A DNA stretch of 36,375 nt from a virus: positions 1 to 36,375 of the IMG/VR virus record IMGVR_UViG_3300035145_002601; one strand, 5' to 3'. Positions within the stretch are counted from its first letter, which is position 1. Each line of letters begins with the position of its first letter. The notes beneath the pieces were generated by a model that worked only from the letters and a program-made list of their open reading frames with translations, ran no database searches and had not been told where the DNA came from. Below are positions 1 to 7,393 of the stretch, piece by piece. The position numbers were made by a program, and so were the translations under genes.

Positions 1-530
1 TGCCAGATTCTGAATGTAAATGGGTATCACCTGAATTATTTCAATTTTGGGGAAATAAGCCCCAATACACTTCAACAAAAAGTATGTGGCAATCTCAAGC
101 AAATCATAATATTTTTAATACGGATGAAGGTATTGATTATATAAAATCAGCAGATTATATTGTTTATCAAAAAATAAAACCTTCAACATCTGCTTCATTC
201 AACTATGAGAAAATTGAATCCTATACAAAACCTTCAGCTCAAGTAGTATCGTTAACATATATTCATTACGATAAAAGTGCAAGTGATCCACTACAAGGAA
301 TGGTCGAACGAGAAGAACTTCTTTCACCTGATATTAGAATCAGTAAATTAATTTCAGAACACCCTGATCGTGAAAATTTTAAATTTAATGCGAAAGGCAC
401 ACATTGCAATTCAGTTGTATTTCTTGAGATATTGAGGGAAATATGTGAAAATTTTAATTGGGCTTTTTTCAACGACGAGCAATATATTAAAATTCAGGAA
501 AAATATTACCCTTTTGGGGAAAACCTATGA
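1..530 (+). CDS. C-terminal part of an unrecognised protein, perhaps WcbI-like
   Basis: The frame is open from base 3, so the 5' end lies outside the window and about 175 residues are visible. The segments SADYIVYQKI and HCNSVVFLEILREI near the C-terminus recall the capsule enzyme WcbI family, but this is only a visual resemblance. It ends 12 nt before a protein-transferase-like gene and lies two genes upstream of a sulfotransferase, so a role in modifying surface polysaccharide is possible. It could equally be another uncharacterised phage protein. Confidence 0.6.
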   Translation, partial: PDSECKWVSPELFQFWGNKPQYTSTKSMWQSQANHNIFNTDEGIDYIKSADYIVYQKIKPSTSASFNYEKIESYTKPSAQVVSLTYIHYDKSASDPLQGMVEREELLSPDIRISKLISEHPDRENFKFNAKGTHCNSVVFLEILREICENFNWAFFNDEQYIKIQEKYYPFGENL

Positions 531-542
531 CCAACACAAATC

Positions 543-1337
543 ATGCAAATATTCTACGACCACGTTATTTCTAAACAAGCTGACACAGACTTTAATTATA
601 CTCTTATTTCTGCTTGGGTTGATAGTGGTGAAGAGGATGAAGCTCTAGCTACGGGTTGGTTGCCTACATATTTCTATACCGATGATTGTGAATTTGCGAA
701 AGAGAGTGAGTCAAATAAGCGTCAAATTTGGTGTCAATTAAGAAGCACAAGAATCGAGTGTGAAAAGTTTCGTGCAAAAAGTAAACATTTAAAAGCATTA
801 AAATTGCAAAACTTTAAGTATCAAATAATAAAACAAAAAGACATTTATGGAGATTTGAATGTCTTATCTACCCTTTACCAAATATACAACAAATATGTAA
901 CTTACAAAAATTACAAAGACATACTAGATAAAGATGGTTTTATTAAACATATAATTGATGATAGTAGTCATTTTATTTTATTTATGATTGACGATAGAAT
1001 TGTAGCTTGTACCGCAATGCAACAATTTGGCAATAGTTTTGTTTCGGGCTTGTTTTTTTGGGATTACGCAAATAAAGAGCTATCATTAGGCAATTTATCT
1101 AATCATCTTGAAGTTGAACTTTCAAGAGAGTATGGTTTCAAATACCTATATATCGGTGTGTATAGCGAGATACCTTCCCAATACAAATCTTACATCAAAG
1201 GAGTACAGGTTTGGACAGGAAGAAAATGGATGTCAAATAAACGACAATTAATAAATATTGCACAGAATGATTCAAATAGTAATACATTAGAAGATTTTGT
1301 AGATTATAATAAATTTCAAAAACTATTAGAATTTTAA
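543..1337 (+). CDS. Arginyl/leucyl-tRNA--protein transferase-like (ATE/Bpt family) protein
   Basis: The 264-residue length fits bacterial Bpt (aminoacyl-tRNA-protein transferase), which adds an amino acid from tRNA to protein N-termini as a degradation signal. Residues 61-85, with WCQLRSTRIECEKF followed by a basic stretch, resemble the end of the ATE N-terminal domain (C..C....R+..F.PS). Residues 145-230 resemble the GNAT-fold C-terminal domain: DDRIVACTAM, then FWDYANKELSLGNLSNHLE (family pattern DP....SLG....L) and YLYIGVYSEIPSQYKSYIKG (family pattern Y.YLGY....M.YK). The cysteine pattern of the N-domain is degenerate, so substrate use is uncertain. The next gene starts on the base after its stop codon. 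It could act on host or phage proteins; that is inference. Confidence 0.6.
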   Translation: MQIFYDHVISKQADTDFNYTLISAWVDSGEEDEALATGWLPTYFYTDDCEFAKESESNKRQIWCQLRSTRIECEKFRAKSKHLKALKLQNFKYQIIKQKDIYGDLNVLSTLYQIYNKYVTYKNYKDILDKDGFIKHIIDDSSHFILFMIDDRIVACTAMQQFGNSFVSGLFFWDYANKELSLGNLSNHLEVELSREYGFKYLYIGVYSEIPSQYKSYIKGVQVWTGRKWMSNKRQLINIAQNDSNSNTLEDFVDYNKFQKLLEF

Positions 1338-1931
1338 GTGATTTTATCTCATAAATATAATTTTATTTTTATCGCAATCCCCAAGACTGGAACAACAAGT
1401 GTGCAAAGAAGGTTTGAATTAATGAACCTAGAAGGTACAAATATATGTAATACTAGAGAGCCTAACTTAACACAACCAAAACCACTTTTCACCAAACATA
1501 TACCTGCTATAGAACTTAAACAAAAATGTGAAAAATTTGACCAATATTTTAAGTTTTCATTTGTGAGAAATCCATATGCTAGAGCCGTATCTTGGGTTTT
1601 TTATCATTTAAGAAATGAAAATTATGATTTAGAAAATTATTCTTTCAGCGAACTAATTTTAAGATGTCCACATTGGATATGGTATCCTCAACATAGGTGG
1701 ATATATTCAAATGGTAATAATTTAATGAATTTTGTAGGAAAAATAGAAAGCCTTCAACAAGATTTCAACATCGTCTGCGACAAAATCGGAATCCCACAAC
1801 AAAAACTGCCACACATCAATAAAAGTAACCACAAACATTATACGGAATACTATGATAATGAAACTCGAAAAATGGTGTCAGAAAGGTATGCGGAGGATAT
1901 TGAGTTTTTTGGGTATAAATTTGGCGAATAG
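1338..1931 (+). CDS. PAPS-dependent sulfotransferase
   Basis: The 197-residue protein carries both signatures of the sulfotransferase superfamily. IPKTGTTSVQRRF (about residues 14-26) matches the 5'-phosphosulfate loop and FVRNPYARAVSWVFYH (about 75-90) matches the 3'-phosphate site with its R-[DN]-P-[YL]-R/S pattern. The family moves sulfate from PAPS to a hydroxyl or amine on a carbohydrate or other acceptor. The start is GTG, immediately after the upstream stop (TAAGTG), which implies coupled translation. The acceptor cannot be read from sequence; a surface glycan is plausible given the upstream gene. Confidence 0.85.
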   Translation: MILSHKYNFIFIAIPKTGTTSVQRRFELMNLEGTNICNTREPNLTQPKPLFTKHIPAIELKQKCEKFDQYFKFSFVRNPYARAVSWVFYHLRNENYDLENYSFSELILRCPHWIWYPQHRWIYSNGNNLMNFVGKIESLQQDFNIVCDKIGIPQQKLPHINKSNHKHYTEYYDNETRKMVSERYAEDIEFFGYKFGE

Positions 1932-1932
1932 C

Positions 1933-2040
1933 CTAAAATATAATAATTAATTTAATTAACATAAAACAGACTTCCATTATTGCTTCGCGCTCAAGAAAGA
2001 ATAGTAATAAGGTAACAATCCAATACCAATCTTTTTGCAC
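1933..2040 (-). CDS. Tiny hydrophobic peptide, third gene of minus-strand cluster
   Basis: Thirty-five residues, beginning MQKDWYWIVTLLLFFLE, with two hydrophobic stretches. Its GTG start follows directly on the stop codon of the upstream 28-residue peptide, and it ends 1 nt past the convergent sulfotransferase stop. The tight coupling and exact fit in the gap support it, but the length is short and the start is not ATG, so it may be chance. Confidence 0.35.
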   Translation of the reverse strand: MQKDWYWIVTLLLFFLEREAIMEVCFMLIKLIIIF

Positions 2041-2127
2041 TTAATTATTGCTTAAAAGAATTGTCATCATTGAACCCGCTAGAGCCAAATAAAGAAACAC
2101 TTGCCAAATCTCTGTGAATAATTCCAT
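2041..2127 (-). CDS. Single-span membrane peptide (28 aa)
   Basis: The peptide begins MELFTEIWQVFLYLALAGSM and is nearly all one membrane span, ending SNN. Its ATG overlaps the stop of the upstream gene as TAATG, the coupling used throughout this window for tiny membrane peptides. Its partner is a membrane-anchored coiled-coil protein, so a helper role in a membrane process such as lysis can be suggested but not shown. Confidence 0.6.
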   Translation of the reverse strand: MELFTEIWQVFLYLALAGSMMTILLSNN

Positions 2128-2360
2128 TATTTAAAAATTTTTTCGTAAATTTTAATTACATCTTGCCTACGATCTTCAAGTAGTTTTGATATTTGCGCCC
2201 ATCGCTCTTCGTCCCTTGCTTCATTTTTTGCTAATTTTATTTCAATATTTCTCACATCATCACTTAACTTGCTAATTTTTGAACTCTCCTTTTTCAAATA
2301 AAAGGCAATAATTGAAACCATTGCTCCAATTACCAATAAGACAATCTCTTTAATTTCCAT
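2127..2360 (-). CDS. Membrane-anchored coiled-coil protein, holin-like layout
   Basis: The 77-residue form starts MEIKEIVLLVIGAMVSIIAF: one N-terminal membrane span (about residues 5-22), then a charged helical tail (KKESSKISKLSDDVRNIEIK) to the end. Start choice: AGGGG lies 7 nt before this ATG. Two other in-frame ATGs exist upstream, at 2366 and 2384 (MSSKRGMTMEIK), so longer forms with a basic N-terminus are possible, as in dual-start holins. One span plus a coiled coil is seen in several small phage holin-like and lysis-regulator proteins, but no family is recognised. It is convergent with the sulfotransferase gene and divergent from the next plus-strand gene. Confidence 0.7.
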   Translation of the reverse strand: MEIKEIVLLVIGAMVSIIAFYLKKESSKISKLSDDVRNIEIKLAKNEARDEERWAQISKLLEDRRQDVIKIYEKIFK

Positions 2361-2478
2361 CGTCATTCCCCTTTTGCTTGACACAATATCGTTGATTTGA
2401 TACCTTTCATATACATAAAATTACACTTTTTTCATTTTTTTCTTTTCTTTTGCCTCAACCAATGTCACTATAAGAGGT

Positions 2479-2775
2479 ATGCAAGTTCCAAGACACTCCA
2501 AAAAAAGATTGATAGAACGCTTTGGGTTTGACCCAAAACCTAGCGATATGAGAGCTATGAGAAAAATGGTACTCAGAGGCAAATACAAAAGCCTTGAATC
2601 GGTAGATGGTTATACTCGCAAGCCCCACACTATACTAGGTGAATTGACCTACAAGGGGGTTAGGGTAGCATTTTCGTTTCATATATTTGCAAATAATTTT
2701 GTTACATTTATGAAGCCCCCAAGAACAGAAAACAGAGGTCTTCATGTTTCTTTGGGGGATTTTTGGAAAAATTGA
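2479..2775 (+). CDS. Hypothetical protein
   Basis: Ninety-eight residues, basic and soluble. The N-terminus RHSKKRLIERFGF and the central YKGVRVAFSFHIFANNFVTF faintly recall the small alpha/beta fold of DUF4258-like or toxin-like phage proteins; this is not a firm match. A TATAAG box lies 4 nt before the ATG but no good -35 box is visible. The uvsE promoter begins immediately after its stop. Confidence 0.7.
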   Translation: MQVPRHSKKRLIERFGFDPKPSDMRAMRKMVLRGKYKSLESVDGYTRKPHTILGELTYKGVRVAFSFHIFANNFVTFMKPPRTENRGLHVSLGDFWKN

Positions 2776-2804
2776 TTGACAAAGGTTAAATTTTTTGCAA
2801 TATT
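2776..2804 (+). promoter_or_regulatory. Leaderless promoter of uvsE
   Basis: TTGACA, a 17-bp spacer and AATATT. The gap to the ATG at 2811 is 6 nt, which puts the predicted first transcribed base on the start codon. No Shine-Dalgarno sequence is present. Confidence 0.65.
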
Positions 2805-2810
2805 ATGAGC

Positions 2811-3812
2811 ATGACAAATACAATACTAGGCTTAACTTGCATTAGCGAGCAACTCAAAGATCAAGACAAGAAAGCATATTCGTTTCGCACGATGACTCGC
2901 AAACGCTTCAATGACTTGTGTAACAAGGAAGGTAGAAATGAAGCAATTAAAGAGCTATCTGATAGAATTTTGCATAATGTTGTTGTTACTGCACATATTG
3001 TCAATCATTGTGCTAAGTCAAACATTGGGCATTATCGTGTTAGTTCTGCTCTTTTTCCTCTCGTTACCGATGAAACTTTGGAAATTGATCTTGAAGAGTT
3101 GCCCGATATTGAGGAAATCAACCAAGGATTGCGACAAGTAGGTATCGTTGCCAAGACTCTTGGCATAAGCATGGGTTCGCATCCCGATCAATTCAATGTT
3201 CTCGCATCAACAAATACTGATGCGGTTCGTAGAACTATTGGAGAATTAAATATGCAAGCTAGTGTGCTTGATAAAATGGGATTACCTCAAGATCATACTG
3301 CCCCAATGAACATTCATGTTAATTATACTCCCAAGATGGATGAAACTTTGGAAATTGTTGCAACTAGATTCTTTCGTAATCTCGCTATGTGTAATGCAGG
3401 AGTCTATAATCGCATTACTATCGAGAATGAAGATAAGGGTTTCTTTAATGTAGATAATTGCATTAAATTTAGCGACTATTTATTCGAGGTTCATAAGGTA
3501 AATATCCCTGTTTGTTATGACAATCTTCATGATTTTTGTAATCCATCAGAAGTCGAAAGTGTCTCATTTCAAGCTGAACGTTGTGCATATACATGGGTCA
3601 ACCAAGACGATGGTGACGAACATTTCATTGCTCCTGTCTTTCATTGGTCAGAAGGAACTCCCGAAAAACCTCGCGCTCATGCAGATTATTTTGCTCTTGG
3701 AAGTTTTCCACCTTATATTGCCATCGAAACAGACAAACCTGCAAAGTGGGAATGTGAAGTAAAACAAAAAGACAAAGCTATTGCATTACTACTTCAGAAT
3801 GCAAACATATAA
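2811..3812 (+). CDS. uvsE: UV damage endonuclease UvsE/UvdE
   Basis: UvsE enzymes are metal-dependent TIM-barrel nucleases that nick DNA 5' to UV photoproducts and start excision repair. The 333-residue protein is of typical length. Family landmarks: LGLTCIS at the N-terminus, YRVSSALFPL (about 75-85), the metal-ligand motif SHPDQFNVL (about 123-131), a central TIENEDKG (about 203-210), CYDNLHDFCN (about 235-244) and FHWSEG...HADY (about 277-292). An ATG at 2805 lies between the -10 box and the predicted transcript start, so 2811 is preferred. The gene overlaps the next by 14 nt. A repair gene of this kind fits a phage of a sunlit habitat. Confidence 0.93.
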   Translation: MTNTILGLTCISEQLKDQDKKAYSFRTMTRKRFNDLCNKEGRNEAIKELSDRILHNVVVTAHIVNHCAKSNIGHYRVSSALFPLVTDETLEIDLEELPDIEEINQGLRQVGIVAKTLGISMGSHPDQFNVLASTNTDAVRRTIGELNMQASVLDKMGLPQDHTAPMNIHVNYTPKMDETLEIVATRFFRNLAMCNAGVYNRITIENEDKGFFNVDNCIKFSDYLFEVHKVNIPVCYDNLHDFCNPSEVESVSFQAERCAYTWVNQDDGDEHFIAPVFHWSEGTPEKPRAHADYFALGSFPPYIAIETDKPAKWECEVKQKDKAIALLLQNANI

Positions 3813-4440
3813 AATAAAGGAATTAAGTAGACCAAACTTATTGATTGTATTTCAATCAATGAATCAGTTCTTATACAAAGAAGAAAATGCTGATACATTT
3901 GAATTTGAAAAAACTCTTTCACGCCAAGAACATGATGTAGGGTCATGTGATTATTTATTTATAAAAGACAACATCAAACCTTCTCTTGGCGGGGGTTGGT
4001 ATGTGAATCCACATGAAAAAATCAATAAGCTGAAAAAATTTTTACTAAAGCAAAAAACAAAGTATAATAAAATATGCACAACAGGCACAAGTGCAGGGGG
4101 TTTTGCAAGTATTCTTTATGGTAGCTTATGTAATGTAGATTTAGTTTTAGCGCTTGACCCTCAAACTATTTTATTCGACCTTCAAAGCAATAAAAAATTT
4201 CATAAAGTGAGACATTTAGAGGATACATTTCTTGACTGCAAACCTCATATCAATAATACTACAAAATATTTTATTTACAATAAATGCAACAAACCATACA
4301 ATGAATGTGACATTCCCGACAAGCTACATCATGTAGTCAATTCTCAACGACTTGAGAATTTTCCTAATGTTGAAATTATCAACTATGGCGATATTGGTAG
4401 TGAAGATTGGAAATCTTTATTAAAAAATAATGGATTTTAA
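3799..4440 (+). CDS. Alpha/beta-hydrolase-like protein
   Basis: The 213-residue protein contains CTTGTSAGGFASILYGS (about residues 93-109), a nucleophile elbow of the G-x-S-x-G kind after a beta strand, followed by LVLALDPQTIL, which could hold the acidic residue. The N-terminal LLIVFQSMN would be the first strand. This layout occurs in acyl-transferring or deacetylating enzymes of glycan clusters, but no subfamily is recognised. The ATG at 3799 lies inside the end of uvsE, so it is probably cotranscribed with uvsE. Confidence 0.7.
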   Translation: MQTYKIKELSRPNLLIVFQSMNQFLYKEENADTFEFEKTLSRQEHDVGSCDYLFIKDNIKPSLGGGWYVNPHEKINKLKKFLLKQKTKYNKICTTGTSAGGFASILYGSLCNVDLVLALDPQTILFDLQSNKKFHKVRHLEDTFLDCKPHINNTTKYFIYNKCNKPYNECDIPDKLHHVVNSQRLENFPNVEIINYGDIGSEDWKSLLKNNGF

Positions 4441-4442
4441 GT

Positions 4443-4471
4443 TTGACACATCAAAATATTTATTGTAGATT
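4443..4471 (+). promoter_or_regulatory. Leaderless promoter
   Basis: TTGACA, 17 bp, TAGATT, then 6 nt to the ATG at 4478. The predicted transcript starts on the ATG. Confidence 0.7.
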
Positions 4472-4477
4472 TAAATT

Positions 4478-5014
4478 ATGAACAAAAAACCATTTCTTAT
4501 TGGCGATTTCGTTAAAGAGAGATCACTTAGATTAAAAAAACGTATCGGTCAAATTACTGCAATTAGAGACGACAAAAATACCACACTTGAATGTATTCAA
4601 GTTCATCACAGAAACCTTGAACCAATTCAAGATTATATTGGTCAAGCTAAAAGTTTTACTTTGCGATCAAAAAATGCCAAGCATTATACTCCAAAACATT
4701 TATTGTTTCACAAAAAACCATTTGACATTTCATCTTACATTCAATATAAAGAGAAAGGTAAATACAAGTTTGGCAGAATCGTTGGTTACTTACATCGAGA
4801 AGAAGGTTTATATCCACACTCTTATGACATTAGAAAGCACAATGGTAAAGATTTATTAGAATGCATAGAAATAAAACCTATTGGTTTAAGTAGAGTCAAA
4901 AATGCTCATGGTTGCCCTAACTTTTTCGTAGCTGACCCAAGCAAATCAAAAGTCCTTGGTGTTGTTTATGATGAAGAGGATGGTAAAATTAAATTAGAAG
5001 GATTTCATTCTTAA
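4478..5014 (+). CDS. Hypothetical protein with two related SH3-like halves
   Basis: The 178-residue basic protein appears to be an internal duplication. Residues about 7-52 (IGDFVKERSLRLKKRIGQI ... LECIQVHHRNLEPI) and about 83-138 (ISSYIQYKEKGKYKFGRIVGYL ... LECIEIKPIGLSRV) share a beta-rich pattern with the repeated LECI. Short beta barrels of this sort bind RNA, DNA or protein, so a nucleic-acid role is possible. It has its own leaderless promoter and leads into the macro domain gene 5 nt downstream. Confidence 0.75.
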   Translation: MNKKPFLIGDFVKERSLRLKKRIGQITAIRDDKNTTLECIQVHHRNLEPIQDYIGQAKSFTLRSKNAKHYTPKHLLFHKKPFDISSYIQYKEKGKYKFGRIVGYLHREEGLYPHSYDIRKHNGKDLLECIEIKPIGLSRVKNAHGCPNFFVADPSKSKVLGVVYDEEDGKIKLEGFHS

Positions 5015-5019
5015 AAAAT

Positions 5020-5520
5020 ATGAATACATTAACAGATAATATAGAAATAATTGAAGGCAACTTACTCAAGATGCACTTTCATGGATTGGATTACATTGCT
5101 CATTCTTGTAATACCCATAATGTAATGGGTGCAGGTATTGCATTAGATATAAAACATACTTACCCCGAAGCATACTCTGCTGATTGTCATGCAATGATGG
5201 AAGGAGAGAATAAATTAGGTTGGTATAGTTTTGCATGGACTGACGCGACTCAAAGCAAAGGCGTATATAATATGTACACTCAAGATAGTATCGGGGGTGA
5301 AAGAGCAGTTAATTATGAAGCATTTTATACTGCTTTAAATCATGTTGCTAACCACATTGAATGGCAAGATGAGCATGATGATAAAACTTCCACTTTCGCC
5401 CTACCTTATGGTATTTCTTGTGGTCTTGCAGGGGGCAGTCCAAGAATCATTAATTCAATGATCCACGACATTTTAGTTGACAGATCATTTAAAACATATA
5501 TAGTTAAATACCATGAATAA
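5020..5520 (+). CDS. Macro domain protein (ADP-ribose / ADP-ribose-phosphate hydrolase-like)
   Basis: Macro domains bind ADP-ribose and some remove it from proteins, nucleic acids or ADP-ribose-1''-phosphate. The 166-residue protein is one complete domain: EIIEGNLLK, then the ligand loop AHSCNTHNVMGAGIALDI (about 27-44, with the N and the MGAGIA run), VYNMYTQDS and the C-terminal LPYGISCGLAGGSP loop followed by a helix. It resembles the ALC1/Poa1-like ADP-ribose phosphatase branch. It could counter host ADP-ribosylation or recycle nucleotides after RNA repair. It overlaps the next gene by 8 nt. Confidence 0.85.
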   Translation: MNTLTDNIEIIEGNLLKMHFHGLDYIAHSCNTHNVMGAGIALDIKHTYPEAYSADCHAMMEGENKLGWYSFAWTDATQSKGVYNMYTQDSIGGERAVNYEAFYTALNHVANHIEWQDEHDDKTSTFALPYGISCGLAGGSPRIINSMIHDILVDRSFKTYIVKYHE

Positions 5521-5773
5521 ATTAGAAGAAGCAATGGGTATGATGTCTAATATACAATCTGACATTGATACTATGATCTATGCAATCGGTGATGCTCCTC
5601 GTAAATATACTGAGGATGAATTACTTAATATGTTGATGGGAATGAGTCAATTACATCAAACTCGTTATGATCATCTATGGGTTGAGTATGAAAATTTCAA
5701 ACGAGAGCATAGAGCCTTTGATGAGGATGATATATTCGATCAAAATTACCAAAACACAAATAAAGGGAAATAA
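5513..5773 (+). CDS. Hypothetical helical protein
   Basis: Eighty-six residues, acidic and Met-rich, predicted helical (LEEAMGMMSNIQSDIDTMIYA). The ATG lies within the end of the macro domain gene, so the two are probably coupled. No family recognised. Confidence 0.75.
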   Translation: MNKLEEAMGMMSNIQSDIDTMIYAIGDAPRKYTEDELLNMLMGMSQLHQTRYDHLWVEYENFKREHRAFDEDDIFDQNYQNTNKGK

Positions 5774-5775
5774 TT

Positions 5776-6120
5776 ATGGAAGTTTGTTTAGAGTTAGAGC
5801 AAAAATATAAAGATAGTCTAATTGCAAAGTTTTTACATCATGTAGAAAAAGTTGAAGCCGATCACGATGTTAAAACTGATGGCGATAATACAGATTATTG
5901 GAATAGTATGCAATTAGAGGATGGAAGTTTCGTTGATTATAATTTTCACATGATGTCTGAATGGGATGACCTCGATAGAAGTTGGACTTGTGAAGTTTAC
6001 TCAGTTGATCCACCAACAGAAGATAATGAATATCATTCGATCAATACTGATTTGGTATTGTTGTTAGCTTTTTATCAACCCAAAACCAAAAAATTAGAAA
6101 TAGATGACTTGGTTCATTAA
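5776..6120 (+). CDS. Hypothetical protein
   Basis: A 114-residue acidic protein with an aromatic-rich middle (DYWNSMQLEDGSFVDYNFH). AAAGGGA 6 nt before the ATG gives a clear ribosome binding site. No family recognised. Confidence 0.75.
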   Translation: MEVCLELEQKYKDSLIAKFLHHVEKVEADHDVKTDGDNTDYWNSMQLEDGSFVDYNFHMMSEWDDLDRSWTCEVYSVDPPTEDNEYHSINTDLVLLLAFYQPKTKKLEIDDLVH

Positions 6121-6172
6121 ATATTTAATTATAACTTCTCTTGTGATATGGTTTTTAGTTCTTATGAGTTGA
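6104..6172 (+). CDS. Single-span membrane peptide (22 aa)
   Basis: The peptide begins MTWFIKYLIITSLVIWFLVL and is essentially one membrane span. It starts inside the end of the upstream gene in another frame. Several peptides of the same design occur in this window in the same kind of position, which supports it as a real gene. Confidence 0.5.
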   Translation: MTWFIKYLIITSLVIWFLVLMS

Positions 6173-6222
6173 AAATCGCTATCGCAAATTTAACATATAT
6201 AATCACACAAAGAAAGGAAAAT

Positions 6223-6327
6223 ATGAAATATCAACCTAGAAAGAATAATACCTTATATGCAAATATCAACAATCGTATTGATTTTAACATTTTTAATTTT
6301 CTCTTTATTTGGGGGTTGCAAACCTAA
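6223..6327 (+). CDS. Possible 34-aa peptide overlapping a lipoprotein gene
   Basis: The frame begins MKYQPRKNNTLYANINN and ends GLQT. AAAGGAAA lies just before its ATG, the best ribosome binding site in this interval. The lipoprotein-like frame starts 34 nt inside it without its own site, so this peptide may be a coupling leader or a nested partner. Confidence 0.4.
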   Translation: MKYQPRKNNTLYANINNRIDFNIFNFLFIWGLQT

Positions 6328-6451
6328 AGTCTGCATTGAAGATTTTGAATACGAAGAGGTTTACCATCAATGCCCAAAACAAGGTCATGGTCAATGCCCT
6401 ATTTGCTTTGACCCACAATTAAAGAATCATGAAATGGCTCTCAAAAATTAA
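6257..6451 (+). CDS. Small putative lipoprotein
   Basis: The 64-residue frame starts MQISTIVLILTFLIFSLFGG and reaches a Cys at about residue 21, a layout of signal peptide plus lipobox (LFGGC). The mature part is Cys-rich (CIEDFEYEEV..CPKQGHGQCPIC), so it may bind a metal or form disulfides. It overlaps a 34-codon frame that owns the ribosome binding site, an arrangement reminiscent of overlapping spanin genes, though the partner lacks a typical spanin coiled coil. A 23-aa membrane peptide follows with a TAATG overlap. Confidence 0.5.
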   Translation: MQISTIVLILTFLIFSLFGGCKPKVCIEDFEYEEVYHQCPKQGHGQCPICFDPQLKNHEMALKN

Positions 6452-6522
6452 TGCGGTTTTTATTAGAGTTATCTCTCATAATAATTATATTAGTCTTGAG
6501 TGTGCTATTCTTTTGGTCATAA
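6451..6522 (+). CDS. Single-span membrane peptide (23 aa)
   Basis: MRFLLELSLIIIILVLSVLF followed by FWS: one span with a short basic N-terminus. Its ATG shares one base with the upstream stop (TAATG). Confidence 0.5.
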   Translation: MRFLLELSLIIIILVLSVLFFWS

Positions 6523-6561
6523 CCATTTTGCTATTTTTTTCAGCTTTTTAAATTTTTTTCT

Positions 6562-6589
6562 TTGCTTTTCGTTTTCGTTGCGCTATACT
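6562..6589 (+). promoter_or_regulatory. Promoter with very short leader
   Basis: TTGCTT, 16 bp, TATACT, then 10 nt to the ATG at 6600. The predicted leader is about 4 nt. Confidence 0.45.
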
Positions 6590-6599
6590 TATAACCATT

Positions 6600-7103
6600 A
6601 TGAATACAGACACACCAATATCCACTAAATGTCGAGTCAATAGTTTTATTACTTGCGATGGCGTTCACATTGATCCCGCAACAGGGAAACATTCACTCTT
6701 AGGAATCTTTTCAAGTTTAAGAGCTAAAAATTTTCCTGTTGTTCATCCTAAGATGACTTGGTTCTTATCTTTATCTGAACTACGTAAAGGCACGCATCAT
6801 CTTACAATTTCTATGGCAGACCCAACAGGAGAGCTAGAGCCTAAAATAATTATAGACAGAGATTTTGAAGCACCCGATCCTCTACATAGAGTTAATTTGA
6901 TCAATGACATTCATCGCCTCAAAATATTAGAAGCAAAAAATTACTCCATTGTCATTGAGGTAGATGACGAAATTATTTTTGTTGACACTTTACCTGTGAT
7001 AGATCAATATAGGAAATTAGAGAAAGATTTAGAACAACTCATAGAAGAGTATGAGGAAGACGAAGATGATGATTACTACAATGATGATGATAGCGTTTTT
7101 TAA
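6600..7103 (+). CDS. Beta-rich protein resembling DUF6941
   Basis: The 167-residue protein shows the pattern FITCDGVHIDPATGKHSLLG-IF-SLRAKNFPVVHPKMTWF, followed by ELRKGTHHLTISMADPTGE. This fits the all-beta DUF6941 type seen in bacteria and phages, whose function is unknown. The last about 30 residues are a strongly acidic tail (EEYEEDEDDDYYNDDDS). Two hypothetical genes follow at 2 and 6 nt and are likely cotranscribed. Confidence 0.7.
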   Translation: MNTDTPISTKCRVNSFITCDGVHIDPATGKHSLLGIFSSLRAKNFPVVHPKMTWFLSLSELRKGTHHLTISMADPTGELEPKIIIDRDFEAPDPLHRVNLINDIHRLKILEAKNYSIVIEVDDEIIFVDTLPVIDQYRKLEKDLEQLIEEYEEDEDDDYYNDDDSVF

Positions 7104-7105
7104 TT

Positions 7106-7387
7106 ATGAATGATTTACAAATAGATAGTTGGCTCACTATTAGGCAAGAAGATGATGAAGATGTAATGTCTGCACCAATCATGTGGTTGGATGATAATTC
7201 AGAGTATGATTTGTTTCCATCTAGCGATCTAAATATAGATTGGGTAGAAGAAATGGATAAGGAAGGCGCACCAATTATTGATGGTGATTCTCTTGGGCGT
7301 GACATTTGCATTGAAGTATCTTCTCTATCTAAGGGTTGGAATAAACGACGTGCAGTTGGATACAATATTGATTTTAATTGGAATTAA
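7106..7387 (+). CDS. Hypothetical acidic protein
   Basis: Ninety-three residues, rich in Asp, Glu and Trp (LTIRQEDDEDVMSAPIMWLD). Lies 2 nt after the DUF6941-like gene. No family recognised. Confidence 0.7.
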   Translation: MNDLQIDSWLTIRQEDDEDVMSAPIMWLDDNSEYDLFPSSDLNIDWVEEMDKEGAPIIDGDSLGRDICIEVSSLSKGWNKRRAVGYNIDFNWN

Positions 7388-7393
7388 ATAATT

